64,000 nt of DNA from Diogma glabrata (taxonomy: Eukaryota > Arthropoda > Insecta > Diptera > Cylindrotomidae). The stretch is taken from positions 117,221,166 to 117,285,165 of the forward strand of contig OY856187.1 of assembly GCA_963693315.1 (NCBI GenBank), in the 5' to 3' direction. Of the stretch, positions 33,738 to 45,750 are shown piece by piece (positions within the stretch are counted from its first letter, which is position 1; the number at the start of each line of letters is the position of its first letter). Below the pieces are notes generated by a model. The model was not told the origin of the DNA. It worked only from the letters and a program-made list of their open reading frames with translations, and did no database searches. The position numbers and the translations under genes are program-made.

Positions 33738-35785
33738 TTCATGAGCTCAAAGTGAAATTCTTACCCCCACTTTTCTTGCCATTTCTCGACGTTTTAGGAC
33801 GTACTGATTCTAAAAAAAACAAAAAAAAAATGTATGTCTGCTGTCTGTCGGCCGGCCGTCCGTCTGGCCGTCACAACCTACGAAATCTAGAAAACCGCTA
33901 AACGGATTTGAAAATTTTTTTTTCTAAAAATAGGTTTACTCAATGGAAAGAGCCGAAAGGACGATATGTTCGATAACTGTACCGGAAATGTGTCAAAAAA
34001 ATCGTCAAGTGTGTCAAAACAAGAAAATGTGCATATTTTTTGCTTAAAACATTTTCATTTTAAGTGATTACAAGTAGGAACATTGAATTTGGAGAAATCT
34101 TGATGGTCGGGATTGGTATGTGAGACCAAAATCTAGATTATTGCATTATAAGTTTGCCAAAAAAATCTTGTCAAGTGTGTCAAAAGAAAGATTTTTATTT
34201 ATTTTTTTACCCAATTTTTTGGAAAAAAATAAAATTAATAATTTGTATGACATAAAAATTTATTATTATTATAGAGAATTATGGCATTATAAGTTTGTCA
34301 AAAAAATAATGTCAAGCGTGTCAAAAAATGATTTTATTTATTTTTTTAGATAATTTTTTGGAAAAAAAAAATGTATCTGTTTTTATGACGTAAATGTAAT
34401 TGAAAATGAAATTGGACATGGAAATTTTTTTAATATGTTATAGTTTTTATAATATTTTTGGAATTTTTGAAAAATGTTTGTATTTTTGATTTTGTAATAA
34501 TTTTTGCAATATTTTTACAATTTTGGAAAAAGTTTTAATTTTTGATTTTGTAAGAATTTTTGGAATATTTTTGAAATTTTGAAAAATTTTAAATTTTTGA
34601 TTTTATTATAATTTTTGGAATTTTGAAAAAAGTTTCAATTTTTGATTTTGTAATAATTTTTGGAATATTTTTAGAATTTTGAAAAAAGTTTGATTTTATT
34701 ATAATTTTTATAATATTTTTGGAATTTTGAAAGAAATATGAATTTGTAATATTTTCTCGAATCGCTAAATGGAAGGTTTTTGAATAGTTTTGTAAGAATT
34801 TTTGGAATATTTTTAGAATTTTAAATTTTTGATTTTATAATAATTTTTATAATTTTTGAAAAAGTTTCAATTTTTGATATTGTTAAAATTTTTGCAACAT
34901 TTTTAGAGTTTTGGAAAACGTTTGAATTTTTGATTTTTAAGAATTTTTGGAATATTATTAGAATCTAGAAAAAATTAAATATTTGATTTTATTCCAATTT
35001 TCGGAATATTTTTAGAATTTTGAAAAAAAAATTTTTAATTTTATATTTTCGGAATTTTGAAAAATGTTTCAATTTTTGAATTTTTAAGAATTTTTGGAAT
35101 ATTATTAGAATTTTGAAAAAGTTTAAATTTTTCATTTTATTCTAATATTTGGAATATTTTTAGAATTTTGAAAAAAAATATAATTTTCGAATTTTTAGAA
35201 TATACATATTTTTAGAATTTTGAAAAAAGTTTCAATTTTTGTAAGAATTTTTGGAATATTTTTGGAATTGTGAAAAATTTTAAAATTTTGATTTTATTGT
35301 GATTTTTATAATTTTTGAAAAAGTTATAATTTTTGATTTTGTTATAATTTTTGCAATATTTTTAGAATTTTTGAAAAAAGTTTTAATCTCTGATTTTGTA
35401 ATAATTTTTGAATATGTTTAGAATTTTGTTTGAAAAAAGTTTGAATTTACAATATTTTTGGAAATTTGAAAGAAATATGAATTTGTGATTTTGAAATATT
35501 TTCTCGAAACGCTAAATGGAGAGCTTTTTGAGTAGTTTGCTGATCTGTTATAATTTTCCAACAACGTATTAATGTTTCGTGTTAGTTTTGTAATACATAT
35601 CTAAACAGAGATAAAAAATACATGTACTTTAACCAAAAGTTATGTTTGATATACATCGCTGCCCAAAACTAAAAACCATGTCCTCATAAAAGTTTTTTGC
35701 CGAAAACTATATCAAAATCCTTAACCCAGACCGAAGTCTTGATATCTCAGAGCTTGAGATTGTAGCCCCTCCATATTTTAACTTT
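33738..35785 (+). repeat. Dispersed repeat family W, copy 1
   Basis: Begins 'catgagctcaaagtgaaatt', followed by 'cttacccccactttctt', a 'tgtctgtcggccggccgtccg' tract, 'aaatctagaaaaccgc' and 'ttataagtttgtcaaaaaa' phrases, and ends 'gagcttgag..cagcccctmcata'. The same order is at 58037-61000. The short open frame 34120-34353 is a translation of the repeat. A T-rich minisatellite fills its second half. Confidence 0.8.
34430..35510 (+). repeat. T-rich degenerate minisatellite, ~55-60 bp units
   Basis: 'tttgatttygtaataattttt ggaatatttttagaattttg aaaaaagttt' repeats with many small indels. A shorter array of the same unit lies at 60185-60710 in copy 2 of the family. Confidence 0.8.
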
Positions 35786-36189
35786 TCATTCTAATACCCA
35801 AAAACTGTGATGTCAACAAATTCTATCTTAAACATTTTAATAATAATTTTGATCTATTTTAATTTTGTCTGAAAAATATTTTTGTCACAATTGACAACTT
35901 TTCTCAAATTTTCGTATATTTGATTATAATATAAGCACTACGTTCATATTGCTTTTTCTAGAAAGTTTGAATCTTTTCATTAATGTTTTGACTAACAAAA
36001 TTAAATGAAATATTAAACTTCATTTTCTTGTAATAACAAGAAAATTTTTGCCTTTATGCTGATTCTAGATTTCTGGTGTAGGAAATCTTTTCTTGAAAAA
36101 ATATTGCGACGCTGATGCATAGGCTGACTTCACCACAGCTCTGGAAACATAGTGTTCTGGATATATAATGAGCTAATATCCATAAAATA

Positions 36190-39100
36190 CTTTAATTAAA
36201 AGCTAACCAATATTATGGACTTCGTAGTTCTAATAATAAAAATATTAAAGCAGGCAGTAGTAAACATAAATTCTGTTGTACGAGAAAAAGTAAAAAAAAT
36301 TTTATCAGAAGTGACAAAGCGGAAGTTAGGATGCAGAACTGTTGTAAACCGTACTAAATGTGTATGTACCAAATTTCATCCAACTCGATTATCAGGTACA
36401 GAAGCTATTGAGCTTCCAAAATAACAGGTGCTTGGAGGACCCCTTACCACTTTGTTCACTATCACTAAAAAAAACTAATCAGTTCCTTGCCATACATATT
36501 TGCATCTTTTTGCAAAGTGAAATCAAAGTTACTTAACGAACGAATGTTTTATGCTTCCAACAAACATTGAAACAATAAACAGGTGTTCGGGAGGACCCCA
36601 CCACTTATCCCAATATTGTCTAAAAACTAGTCAATTCTTTGTCAATAAAGTCTTTATCTTTTTTCAAAGTGCCATTAAAATTGATTAATGAATGAAATCT
36701 GTATGCTCCCAACAAACTTTAAAAACAAAGTGTGAAAAGTCAGCAATTGTATGGTAGACCGCCCGCCACTTTGATCAATGTGTCCCAAAAGATGATAATT
36801 ATCTTTTTACACTAATTGGAACCTTATTCCATAAGTTTCATCATAATCACTTCATTATTGTAGGCTGTAGTGTGCATAAAGACACTGACAAAACTTTAAA
36901 AAGGTACAAAAAAATTTTTTTTACCGGAAGTAAAAAACCGGAAGTTGGGATGTAGAACTATTTTAAACCGTACTACATACTCATGTACCAAGTTTCATCA
37001 GATTCGCTTATCAGGTACAGAAGTTATTGAGCTTTAAAAAAAACAGGTGCTCCAGGGACCCCCCCCCCACTTTGTTCACTATCGCTCAAAAACTAATCAG
37101 TTCTTTGCCATACATGTTTGCATTTTTTTCCAAAGTGTCAACAAAATTCGTTCACGAACGAATGCTGTGTGCTCCCAACAAACATTGAAAAAAGTGTGAC
37201 ACATTAAACAGGTGTTCGGGAGGACCCCCACCACTTATTCCAATATTATCCAAAAACTAATCAGTTCTTTGTTACTTAAGTCTCCATCATTTTCCAAAGT
37301 GTCATTAAAATAAATTAATGAACGAAGTCTGTATGCTCCCAACAAACTTAAAAAACAAAGTGTGAAAAGTCAGCAGTTGTATGGTAGACCCCCCGCCACT
37401 TTGATCAATGTGTCCCAAAAGATGATAATTATCTTTTCACATTAATTGAAACCCTATTCCATAAGTTTCATCATAATCACTTCATTATTGTAGGCTGTAG
37501 TGTGCATAAAGACACTGACAAAACTTCAAAAAAGCACAAAAAAATTTTTTTTACCGGAAGTGAAAAACCGGAAGTTGGGATGCAGAGCTATTGTAAACCG
37601 TACTACATACTCATGTACCAAGTTTCATCCAATTCGCTTATCACGTGCAGAAGTTATAGAGCTTTCAAAAAAACAGGTGCTCCAGGGACCCCCCACCACT
37701 TTGTTCACTATCGCTCAAAAACTAATCAGTTCTTTGCCATACATGTTTGCATCTTTTTCCAAAGTGTCATCAAAATTCGTTCACGAACGAATGCTGTGTG
37801 CTCCCAACAAACATTGAAAAAAGTGTGACACATTAAACAGGTGTTCGGGAGGACCCCCACCACTTATTCCAATATTATCCAAAAACTAATCAGTTCTTTG
37901 TTACTTAAGTCTCCATCATTTTCCAAAGTGTCATTAAAATTGATTAATGAACGAAGTCTGTATGCTCCCAACAAACTTAAAAAACAAAGTGTGAAAAGTC
38001 AGCAGTAGTATGGTAGACCCCCCGCCACTTTGATCAATGTGTCCCAAAAGATGATAATTATCTTTTCACACTAATTGAAACCCTATTCCATAAGTTTCAT
38101 CATAATCACTTCATTATTGTAGGCTGTAGTGTGCATAAAGACACTGACAAAACTTCAAAAAAGTACAAAAAAAATTTTTTTACCGGAAGTGAAAAACCGG
38201 AAGTTGGGATGCAGAACTATTGTTAACCGTACTACATACTCATGTACCAAGTTTCATCCAATTCGCTTATCACGTACAGAAGTTATAGAGCTTTCAAAAA
38301 AACAGGTGCTCCAGGGACCCCCCACCACTTTGTTCACTATCGCTCAAAAACTAATCAGTTCTTTGCCATACATGTTTGCATCTTTTTCCAAAGTGTCATC
38401 AAAATTCGTTCACGAACGAATGCTGTGTGCTCCCAACAAACATTGAAAAAAGTGTGACACATTAAACAGGTGTTCGGGAGGACCCCCACCACTTATTCTA
38501 ATATTATCCAAAAACTAATCAGTTCTTTGTTACTTAAGTCTCCATCATTTTCCAAAGTGTCATTAAAATAAATTAATGAACGATGTCTGTATGCTCCCAA
38601 CAAACTTAAAAAACAAAGTGTGAAAAGTCAGCAGTTGTATGGTAGACCCCCCGCCACTTTGATCAATGTGTCCCAAAAGATGATAATTATCTTTTCACAT
38701 TAATTGAAACCCTATTCCATAAGTTTCATCATAATCACTTCATTATTGTAGGCTGTAGTGTGCATAAAGACACTGACAAAACTTCAAAAAAGTACAAAAA
38801 AAATTTTTTTACCGGAAGTGAAAAACCGGAAGTTGGGATCCAAAACTATTTTAAACCGTTCTACATACTCATGTACCAAGTTTCATCCAATTCGCTTATC
38901 ACGTACAGAAGTTATAGAGCTTTCAAAAAAACAGGTGCTCCAGGGACCCCCCACCACTTTGTTCACTATCGCTCAAAAACTAATCAGTTCTTTGCCATAC
39001 ATGTTTGCATCTTTTTCCAAAGTGTCATCAAAATTCGTTCACGAACGAATGCTGTGTGCTCCCAACAAACATTGAAAAAAGTGTGACACATTAAACAGGT

Positions 39101-41940
39101 GTTCGGGAGGACCCCCACCACTTATTCCAATATTATCCAAAAACTAATCAGTTCGTTGTTACTTAAGTCTCCATCTTTTTCCAAAGTGTCATTAAAATTG
39201 AATAATGAATGAAGTCTGTATGCTCCCAACAAACTTAAAAAACAAAGTGTGAAAAGTCAGCATTTGTATGGTAGACCCCCCACCACTTTGATCAATGTGT
39301 CCCAAAACATGATAATTATCTTTTCACACTAATTGGAACCCTATTCCATAAGTTTCATCATAATCACTTCATTATTGTAGGCTGTAGTGTGCATAAAGAC
39401 ACTGAAAAAACTTCAAAAAAGTACAAAAAAATTTTTTTTACCGGAAGTGAAAAACCGGAAGTTGGGATGCAGAACTATTTTAAACCGTACTACATACTCA
39501 TGTACCAAGTTTCATCCAATTCGCTTATCACGTACAGAAGTTATAGAGCTTTCAAAAAAACAGGTGCTCCAGGGACCCCCCACCACTTTGTTCACTATCG
39601 CTCAAAAACTAATCAGTTCTTTGCCATACATGTTTGCATCTTTTTCCAAAGTGTCATCAAAATTCGTTCACGAACGAATGCTGTGTGCTCCCAACAAACA
39701 TTGAAAAAAGTGTGACACATTAAACAGGTGTTCGGGAGGACCCCCACCACTTATTCCAATATTATCCAAAAACTAATCAGTTCGTTGTTACTTAAGTCTC
39801 CATCTTTTTCCAAAGTGTCATTAAAATTGAATAATGAATGAAGTCTGTATGCTCCCAACAAACTTAAAAAACAAAGTGTGAAAAGTCAGCATTTGTATGG
39901 TAGACCCCCCACCACTTTGATCAATGTGTCCCAAAACATGATAATTATCTTTTCACACTAATTGGAACCCTATTCCATAAGTTTCATCATAATCACTTCA
40001 TTATTGTAGGCTGTAGTGTACATAAAGACACTGAAAAAACTTCAAAAAAGTACAAAAAAATTTTTTTTACCGGAAGTGAAAAACCGGAAGTTGGGATGCA
40101 GAACTATTTTAAACCGTACTACATACTCATGTACCAAGTTTCATCCAATTCGCTTATCACGTACAGAAGTTATAGAGCTTTCAAAAAAACAGGTGCTCCA
40201 GGGACCCCCCACCACTTTGTTCACTATCGCTCAAAAACTAATCAGTTCTTTGCCATACATGTTTGCATCTTTTTCCAAAGTGTCATCAAAATTCGTTCAC
40301 GAACGAATGCTGTGTGCTCCCAACAAACATTGAAAAAAGTGTGACACATTAAACAGGTGTTCGGGAGGACCCCCACCACTTATTCCAATATTATCCAAAA
40401 ACTAATCAGTTCGTTGTTACTTAAGTCTCCATCTTTTTCCAAAGTGTCATTAAAATTGAATAATGAATGAAGTCTGTATGCTCCCAACAAACTTAAAAAA
40501 CAAAGTGTGAAAAGTCAGCATTTGTATGGTAGACCCCCCACCACTTTGATCAATGTGTCCCAAAACATGATAATTATCTTTTCACACTAATTGGAACCCT
40601 ATTCCATAAGTTTCATCATAATCACTTCATTATTGTAGGCTGTAGTGTGCATAAAGACACTGAAAAAACTTCAAAAAAGTACAAAAAAATTTTTTTTACC
40701 GGAAGTGAAAAACCGGAAGTTGGGATGCAGAACTATTTTATACCGTACTACATACTCATGTACCAAGTTTCATCCAATTCGCTTATCACGTACAGAAGTT
40801 ATAGAGCTTTCAAAAAAACAGGTGCTCCAGGGACCCCCCACCACTTTGTTCACTATCGCTCAAAAACTAATCAGTTCTTTGCCATACATGTTTGCATCTT
40901 TTTCCAAAGTGTCATCAAAATTCGTTCACGAACGAATGCTGTGTGCTCCCAACAAACATTGAAAAAAGTGTGACACATTAAACAGGTGTTCGGGAGGACC
41001 CCCACCACTTATTCCAATATTATCCAAAAACTAATCAGTTCGTTGTTACTTAAGTCTCCATCTTTTTCCAAAGTGTCATTAAAATTGAATAATGAATGAA
41101 GTCTGTATGCTCCCAACAAACTTAAAAAACAAAGTGTGAAAAGTCAGCATTTGTATGGTAGACCCCCCACCACTTTGATCAATGTGTCCCAAAACATGAT
41201 AATTATCTTTTCACACTAATTGGAACCCTATTCCATAAGTTTCATCATAATCACTTCATTATTGTAGGCTGTAGTGTACATAAAGACACTGAAAAAACTT
41301 CAAAAAAGTACAAAAAAATTTTTTTTACCGGAAGTGAAAAACCGGAAGTTGGGATGCAGAACTATTTTAAACCGTACTACATACTCATGTACCAAGTTTC
41401 ATCCAATTCGCTTATCACGTACAGAAGTTATAGAGCTTTCAAAAAAACAGGTGCTCCAGGGACCCCCCACCACTTTGTTCACTATCGCTCAAAAACTAAT
41501 CAGTTCTTTGTCATATATGTTTGCATCTTTTTCCAAAGTATCATCAAAATTCATTAACGAATGAAGGTTTTATGCTCCCAACAAACATAAAAACTTTGTG
41601 GAAAAAACCACCTGTTGTATGGTGGACCCCCCAACCCTTTATCCAATGTGCTCCAAAAGCTGATAAAATCTTTCTCATGTTATTTAAAAGCTTTTCGCAA
41701 CGTTTCATGGAAATCGATTGGTAATTGTAGGCTACAGTAGGGATAAACACCTGAAAAAAAAACTTTTTAACCGGAAGTGACAAACCGGAAGTTGGTATGC
41801 AGAATTATTGGCAACAGTATTAAAACCTTATATACTAAGTTTCAATAAGATCATAGCTCGGGATCAGAAGTTATTCAAGATTTAAACTTAGAGGTGTTCG
41901 GGAGACCCCCCGCCATTTTGTCCAAATTTAAAATGAATCC
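36190..41940 (+). repeat. 629 bp higher-order satellite, about nine units
   Basis: The phrase 'tgtgcataaagacactga' recurs at 36871, 37501, 38130, 38759, 39388, 40017 (tgtac) , 40646 and 41275 (tgtac): exactly 629 bp apart except the first step of 630. Each unit has three related subunits marked by 'ggtgctccagggacccccca', 'ggtgttcgggaggaccccca' and 'tatggtagacccccc', each followed by a conserved '...caaagt...' body. Inner units are almost identical; the first and last (36190-36870 and 41560-41940) are clearly diverged. Open frames of 105 and 108 codons recur in every unit, but 629 is not a multiple of three and the frames overlap, so they are not a repeat protein. Confidence 0.95.
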
Positions 41941-42200
41941 AGATCTTGTATTTTCAAGTGAACCTGTATCATTTGCCAAAGTTTCATCAAGATCCTATGC
42001 AGAAAACTCACCCACCCACCCACCCACCCACCCACCCACCCACCCACCCACCCACCCACACACAGACGTACACCAAAATTTTTATTGGCTATTTGGATAG
42101 AGGATGGTCCAAAACAAAAGAAAAAACAAAATTTGGGGTATGTAAGATTTTTTTTTTTCACGATAGATTGCATTACTTCACACAATTTAAAATTGTGGTG
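41941..42200 (+). repeat. Right end of satellite-bearing family, with (CCCA)n
   Basis: After the last diverged unit come 'tttcatcaagatcctatgca', a (CCCA)12-13 microsatellite at 42010-42059, 'cacacagacgtac' and an ending with 'cacaatttaaaattgtg'. The segment at 3120-3460 is an inverted copy. The open frames across the CCCA tract are simple-repeat translations. Confidence 0.8.
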
Positions 42201-42339
42201 AAGTAAAAAAGTTCGAGTTTGTTGTGGGAGTTCAGTTAGTTTCTGTACCTTGAATCGTTTAGGTACTATCTTAACTGATAAAATAAATTTTTATTAACTT
42301 AATTTCACTGACAGTTTTTTGTATTGTCTGTTAAGTGTT

Positions 42340-42545
42340 AAATTTTGTCGTTTTGTTTTTGCCAGAGCGGAAGAGTGATTTTTTCATAAAAATAATATAA
42401 AAAGAAATTGATCTGGTTTTGTAGTTGTGAAGAGTCATTTAATGTTTTTGTAATTAACAGTATTTAATTAAATGATTTTTAATAATTTTTAATTTAAAGC
42501 ACGATTTGGGCAAAATATTTGTTTAAATAATAACTATTTCACAAA
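42340..42545 (+). repeat. Dispersed repeat, matched at 62757-62957
   Basis: 'tttttgccagarsrgraraag', 'ttgatctrgttttgtagttgtg', 'tcatttaatgtttttgtaat' and 'taatttaaarcacga' occur in the same order at 62770-62955. Non-coding; a shared old element. Confidence 0.75.
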
Positions 42546-42639
42546 AAAAAAATAATAATAAAATTGACATAATTAATTCTTTTTAATGAATATTATGTAT
42601 CAATAGAATATAAGAAAAAATTATTTCTAATTATTTGAA

Positions 42640-43760
42640 CGTGTTAGTTAACGTGGGGCTCCTCTAAGGGTTTCTACAGCAATGTAGGACTCTGGAGGAG
42701 TCCCTCCATAAAACAAAAAAACTTTGAAAATTTTTTTTTTAAACTTTTTCTTCATAATTAATTTTAATCTTCCACCATTCAATAGTTAGAGGCTCTGGCG
42801 ACGAGAAGCAATTCTCTGCTTCATACGCGCAGGAGCGGTGATAATCTGAGGTGTCTCAGATTATCGTCGATGGGGTGTTGCGTCCCCACGTCTCCAGCAA
42901 CAGTTCTCCTTTTTTGCAATTTTCTGAAACGCAAGGGTGAGAATGATTCTTCGGGATCATTCTCAATGGGCATTACAAACCCACGGACCCTAGTAACGGC
43001 TGGGTTTCTTACTGGCACGGGGACTGCCAGAGGTGATCAGATGCCAGGATTAGATATTTGTGCAATGGTGTATACGCCTATCACATCCATTCTGGTCATC
43101 TGGTTATGCTCTGGGCTAACTTGGGACTCACAGCTGGGCTAACCACTCCTTAACGTTAGAGGCCCCTCCCAGGAGCGTTAGCACCCTATGATCCGAGTCG
43201 TCCCATTCTCTCGAATGATACTGGGGAACATCTTCCAAAGCAGTTAGATATCAACTGCTGAGGGAGGAGTTCGCCCAGTCTTCATGTCGTTAGTTAATTG
43301 GATTAGCTCGGATCATAGCACCTTTCCGTATGAGTTGGAGGATCGCAGCTGGCGAGTGTTGTTGATTGAATGGTGGTTCAGAGGATTTATCTTCTGACCA
43401 CCCCATCAGCACTCGTCTGCTGGGTGAGACACTACCAGCTCATACCCAATCTCATTCCTTTCCTACCCTACCTTACCCTATCCTTCTTGATCCCTTCTTG
43501 CTCCCTCTCCTTTTCCATTCCCATCCTGTTAACGTAGCTTATTTGAATCTTTCTTTGATCCCAAAAATATTTTTTTTCCACACCAAATATTAAGAAAGCA
43601 CGGCGATCGGCGCTTCCAACCCAGTGTGGTGAACTCTCCCCTTGATTGGTCCTTCCGTCCGTCGTCCATAAATAAATAAATATAAATCTAACATAAATAA
43701 ATAAATAAATAAATAAATAGTTGTTAATAATTTTCCACGCAACATTTACATCAAATTGCT
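42640..43760 (+). other. GC-rich, hairpin-rich retroelement untranslated region
   Basis: A GC-rich island with an A/T simple tail (AATA)n at 43670-43721. It contains perfect stems: 42840-42850 with 42855-42865 (11 bp, loop GTGT), 42939-42947 with 42956-42964 (9 bp, loop with UUCG), and CTATGATCCGAG at 43186-43197 with its reverse complement at 43307-43318. Its pyrimidine-rich stretch at 43450-43530 and short-tandem tail look like the 3' region of a non-LTR element ending in tandem AATA repeats. Open frames of 75-112 codons on both strands are unrecognised. Family not identified. Confidence 0.45.
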
Positions 43761-43769
43761 TACTATTAC

Positions 43770-44339
43770 TGCCGTATTTCAACGCAGCATTGATATAAAA
43801 CTTCATGCAGTTTTGCGAATACTACTTTGCCTGCTGGGATAATCACTGCTGATGGAGGGCTGAGGCCGTGATACTTGGAATTCGGGAGGATTTAATCATG
43901 GGGTGAGCGAACTTGATTTATTTTACTTATTTTTTTTTAACGTAGAAGTGTGCATGTGTGTGAAAGGGCTTATCAGTGATTGAATGGGGGCCCCATGTAT
44001 GTTACGTTACTATAAATTAACTGGAAATAAAAAATTATTGTTGTGATAAAAATCGAAAAAAAATTACAAAATATAAAAAAAATACAAAAAAAAATGTTGA
44101 ATTATGTCTGGTTTGTAATCCTTTGACGGGAATACAAGTTGTTGTTATGCTCTGACAATCATACTCACTCCCATCCTCTAAGTTCTAGTCGGCCTTAGAT
44201 ACCCGTCGTTAGAGCCAATGACAAAATACAACATTTTTGTTAAAAGCTGACTTCTAGGCAACTAGAAGCAGTATTTTACAATTCGATTTTTGGAAATATG
44301 TAATAGATGCTTAACGCTGGTTTAATTCCAAGAGTTGAA
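43770..44339. other. No gene seen
   Basis: Mixed composition with 'gtcggccttagatacccgtcgttagag' at 44190-44218 that has the feel of retroelement UTR, but nothing can be assigned. Confidence 0.4.
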
Positions 44340-44689
44340 CGCAAGTGCGGCGCTAACTACTTACGGGGAGTTCATCAGTCTCAGGGATATTTTATTTGGT
44401 GATCTGATTGCGTTCACAAAGAACAAAATTGTGCCTTTTAGAGGCTGATGAACAGTATTATTTTCACCCAGAACTGCAGGAGCCATAAAACAACAACCAT
44501 GGAATAAGATTCGATTCGAACATTTTGATCATAGACTGTTTTGTAGAGTAGATAGTTCAGAAACCTCCCAATGCAGAACTCTAGATTTTTAAAAAATGAT
44601 ATAAATATTTTCAAAACAATTCATTCAGTAAATTATTTGTGGAATAACATCACCCCGATGAAAAATATCCCATCAAGAATAATATAAGA
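44340..44689 (+). pseudogene. LINE C-terminal remnant
   Basis: The plus strand can be read as NAEL..FLKNDINIFKTIHSVN followed by YLWNNITPMKNIPSR with frameshifts. LWNxLP/IR-like wording near the end is usual for the C-terminus of CR1/L2-type LINE RT proteins. It leads straight into the palindrome at 44690. The inverse copy at 54640-54720 contains the same LWNNITP-coding DNA. Confidence 0.4.
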
Positions 44690-45196
44690 ACTTCAACCAC
44701 TGAAAATTAATTAGATGAATTGTTATATAAGAACTGAATCTAAAAAATTATGGTGCAAATTATGAAACTTTTTGCAATCCATACAATTTTCGACCGATCT
44801 AGTTTCGAACCAATTAGAAAATTTTAAACTTTAAAAAAGTTTATCATTCTCATCAGGGCTAGCCGACTAGATAAACTACCAAAAAATGTCAACGCTAATT
44901 AATATAAACCAAAAATTAGGTTACAACTCTAGCGAAGTATAAAAAACAAAAAATTTACATAAACATATATTTAATAGATTCAGGTTTAGTCAATTAATTT
45001 CTCTGGTGATCACTGTTTTGTTATACTCTAGACATACTAGTATAAACTTTTTTAAAGTTTAAAATTTTCTCATTGGTTCGAAACTAGATCGGTCGAAAAT
45101 TGTATGGATTGCAAAAAGTTTCCTAATTTGCACCATAATTTTTTAGATTCAGTTCTTATATAACAATTCATCTAATTAATTTTCAGTGGTTGAAGT
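44690..45196. repeat. 507 bp palindrome with 154 bp arms
   Basis: 44690-44843 and 45043-45196 are reverse complements with only a few mismatches. The arms carry 'gatgaattgttatataagaa' and 'cgaccgatctagtttcgaac'; the loop (~200 bp) carries 'catcagggctagccgactag' and 'aaattaggttacaactctag'. The arm-plus-loop segment recurs in inverse orientation at 54420-54720 and 54810-55060, so it is a LINE 3' end repeated head to head. Confidence 0.85.
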
Positions 45197-45742
45197 TTTA
45201 CATATTTCGTTTTTTTTTCAACAATTCGTTTTTTTTTTCTTTTTTCTTTCGGTCTGTTATGAATAATAAAAAACGACGATAAACGAAATTTATTTAATGA
45301 TAATAAGTATTTTTAAGATATAAAAGTATTTTTACATCTTTTAAAACGGCTGTTTTCATTTAACTTTTTATGAAATAGTATGCATTCGTAATATTAAATT
45401 GATTAATTTCAATTTATTTTCATATATTAAATTATGCGCCAAAGAAATTTTTTAGTGTAGGTAATGAAAACAAACACAAAAAACAAACGGACACTTTATA
45501 GTTATTTATGTATCAAGGGCATTATAAGGATGTTAATTACCGAGGGAAACGTTTACTACCCGAGGGCCTCTGGCGCGTGGGTTAGTAAGTTTCACAAGGC
45601 AATTAATTGACATCTAATAACTCACGTGATACATAGATAATTTTATTTTTTACTACCTAAAACATTTAGTTTTATTAAATATTTTGATAGCATGATTTTG
45701 CGTTTTAATTGATCAAGTTCGTTATTTTTCACTTCAAATTGT
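45197..45742. other. AT-rich stretch, no gene seen
   Basis: Contains a GC-richer patch at 45540-45600 (gagggaaacg...cgagggcctctggcgcg) with 'tcacgtgatacat' nearby; no feature can be assigned. Confidence 0.4.
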
Positions 45743-45750
45743 ATTGCTAG

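Noticed and set aside
37500..40973. Recurring 105- and 108-codon ORFs as a gene family or repeat protein
   Set aside because: They occur in two overlapping frames, repeat with the 629 bp satellite, and 629 is not divisible by three. Conservation follows array homogenisation.
36190..41940. CRISPR-like array
   Set aside because: Repeats are 629 bp long and contiguous with no unique spacers; this is eukaryotic satellite DNA.
41894..42206. Pro/His/Thr-rich and Gly/Trp-rich ORFs on opposite strands
   Set aside because: Translations of the (CCCA)n microsatellite.
43468..43806. 112-codon minus-strand ORF
   Set aside because: Runs through a pyrimidine-rich UTR and the AATA tail; no domain likeness.
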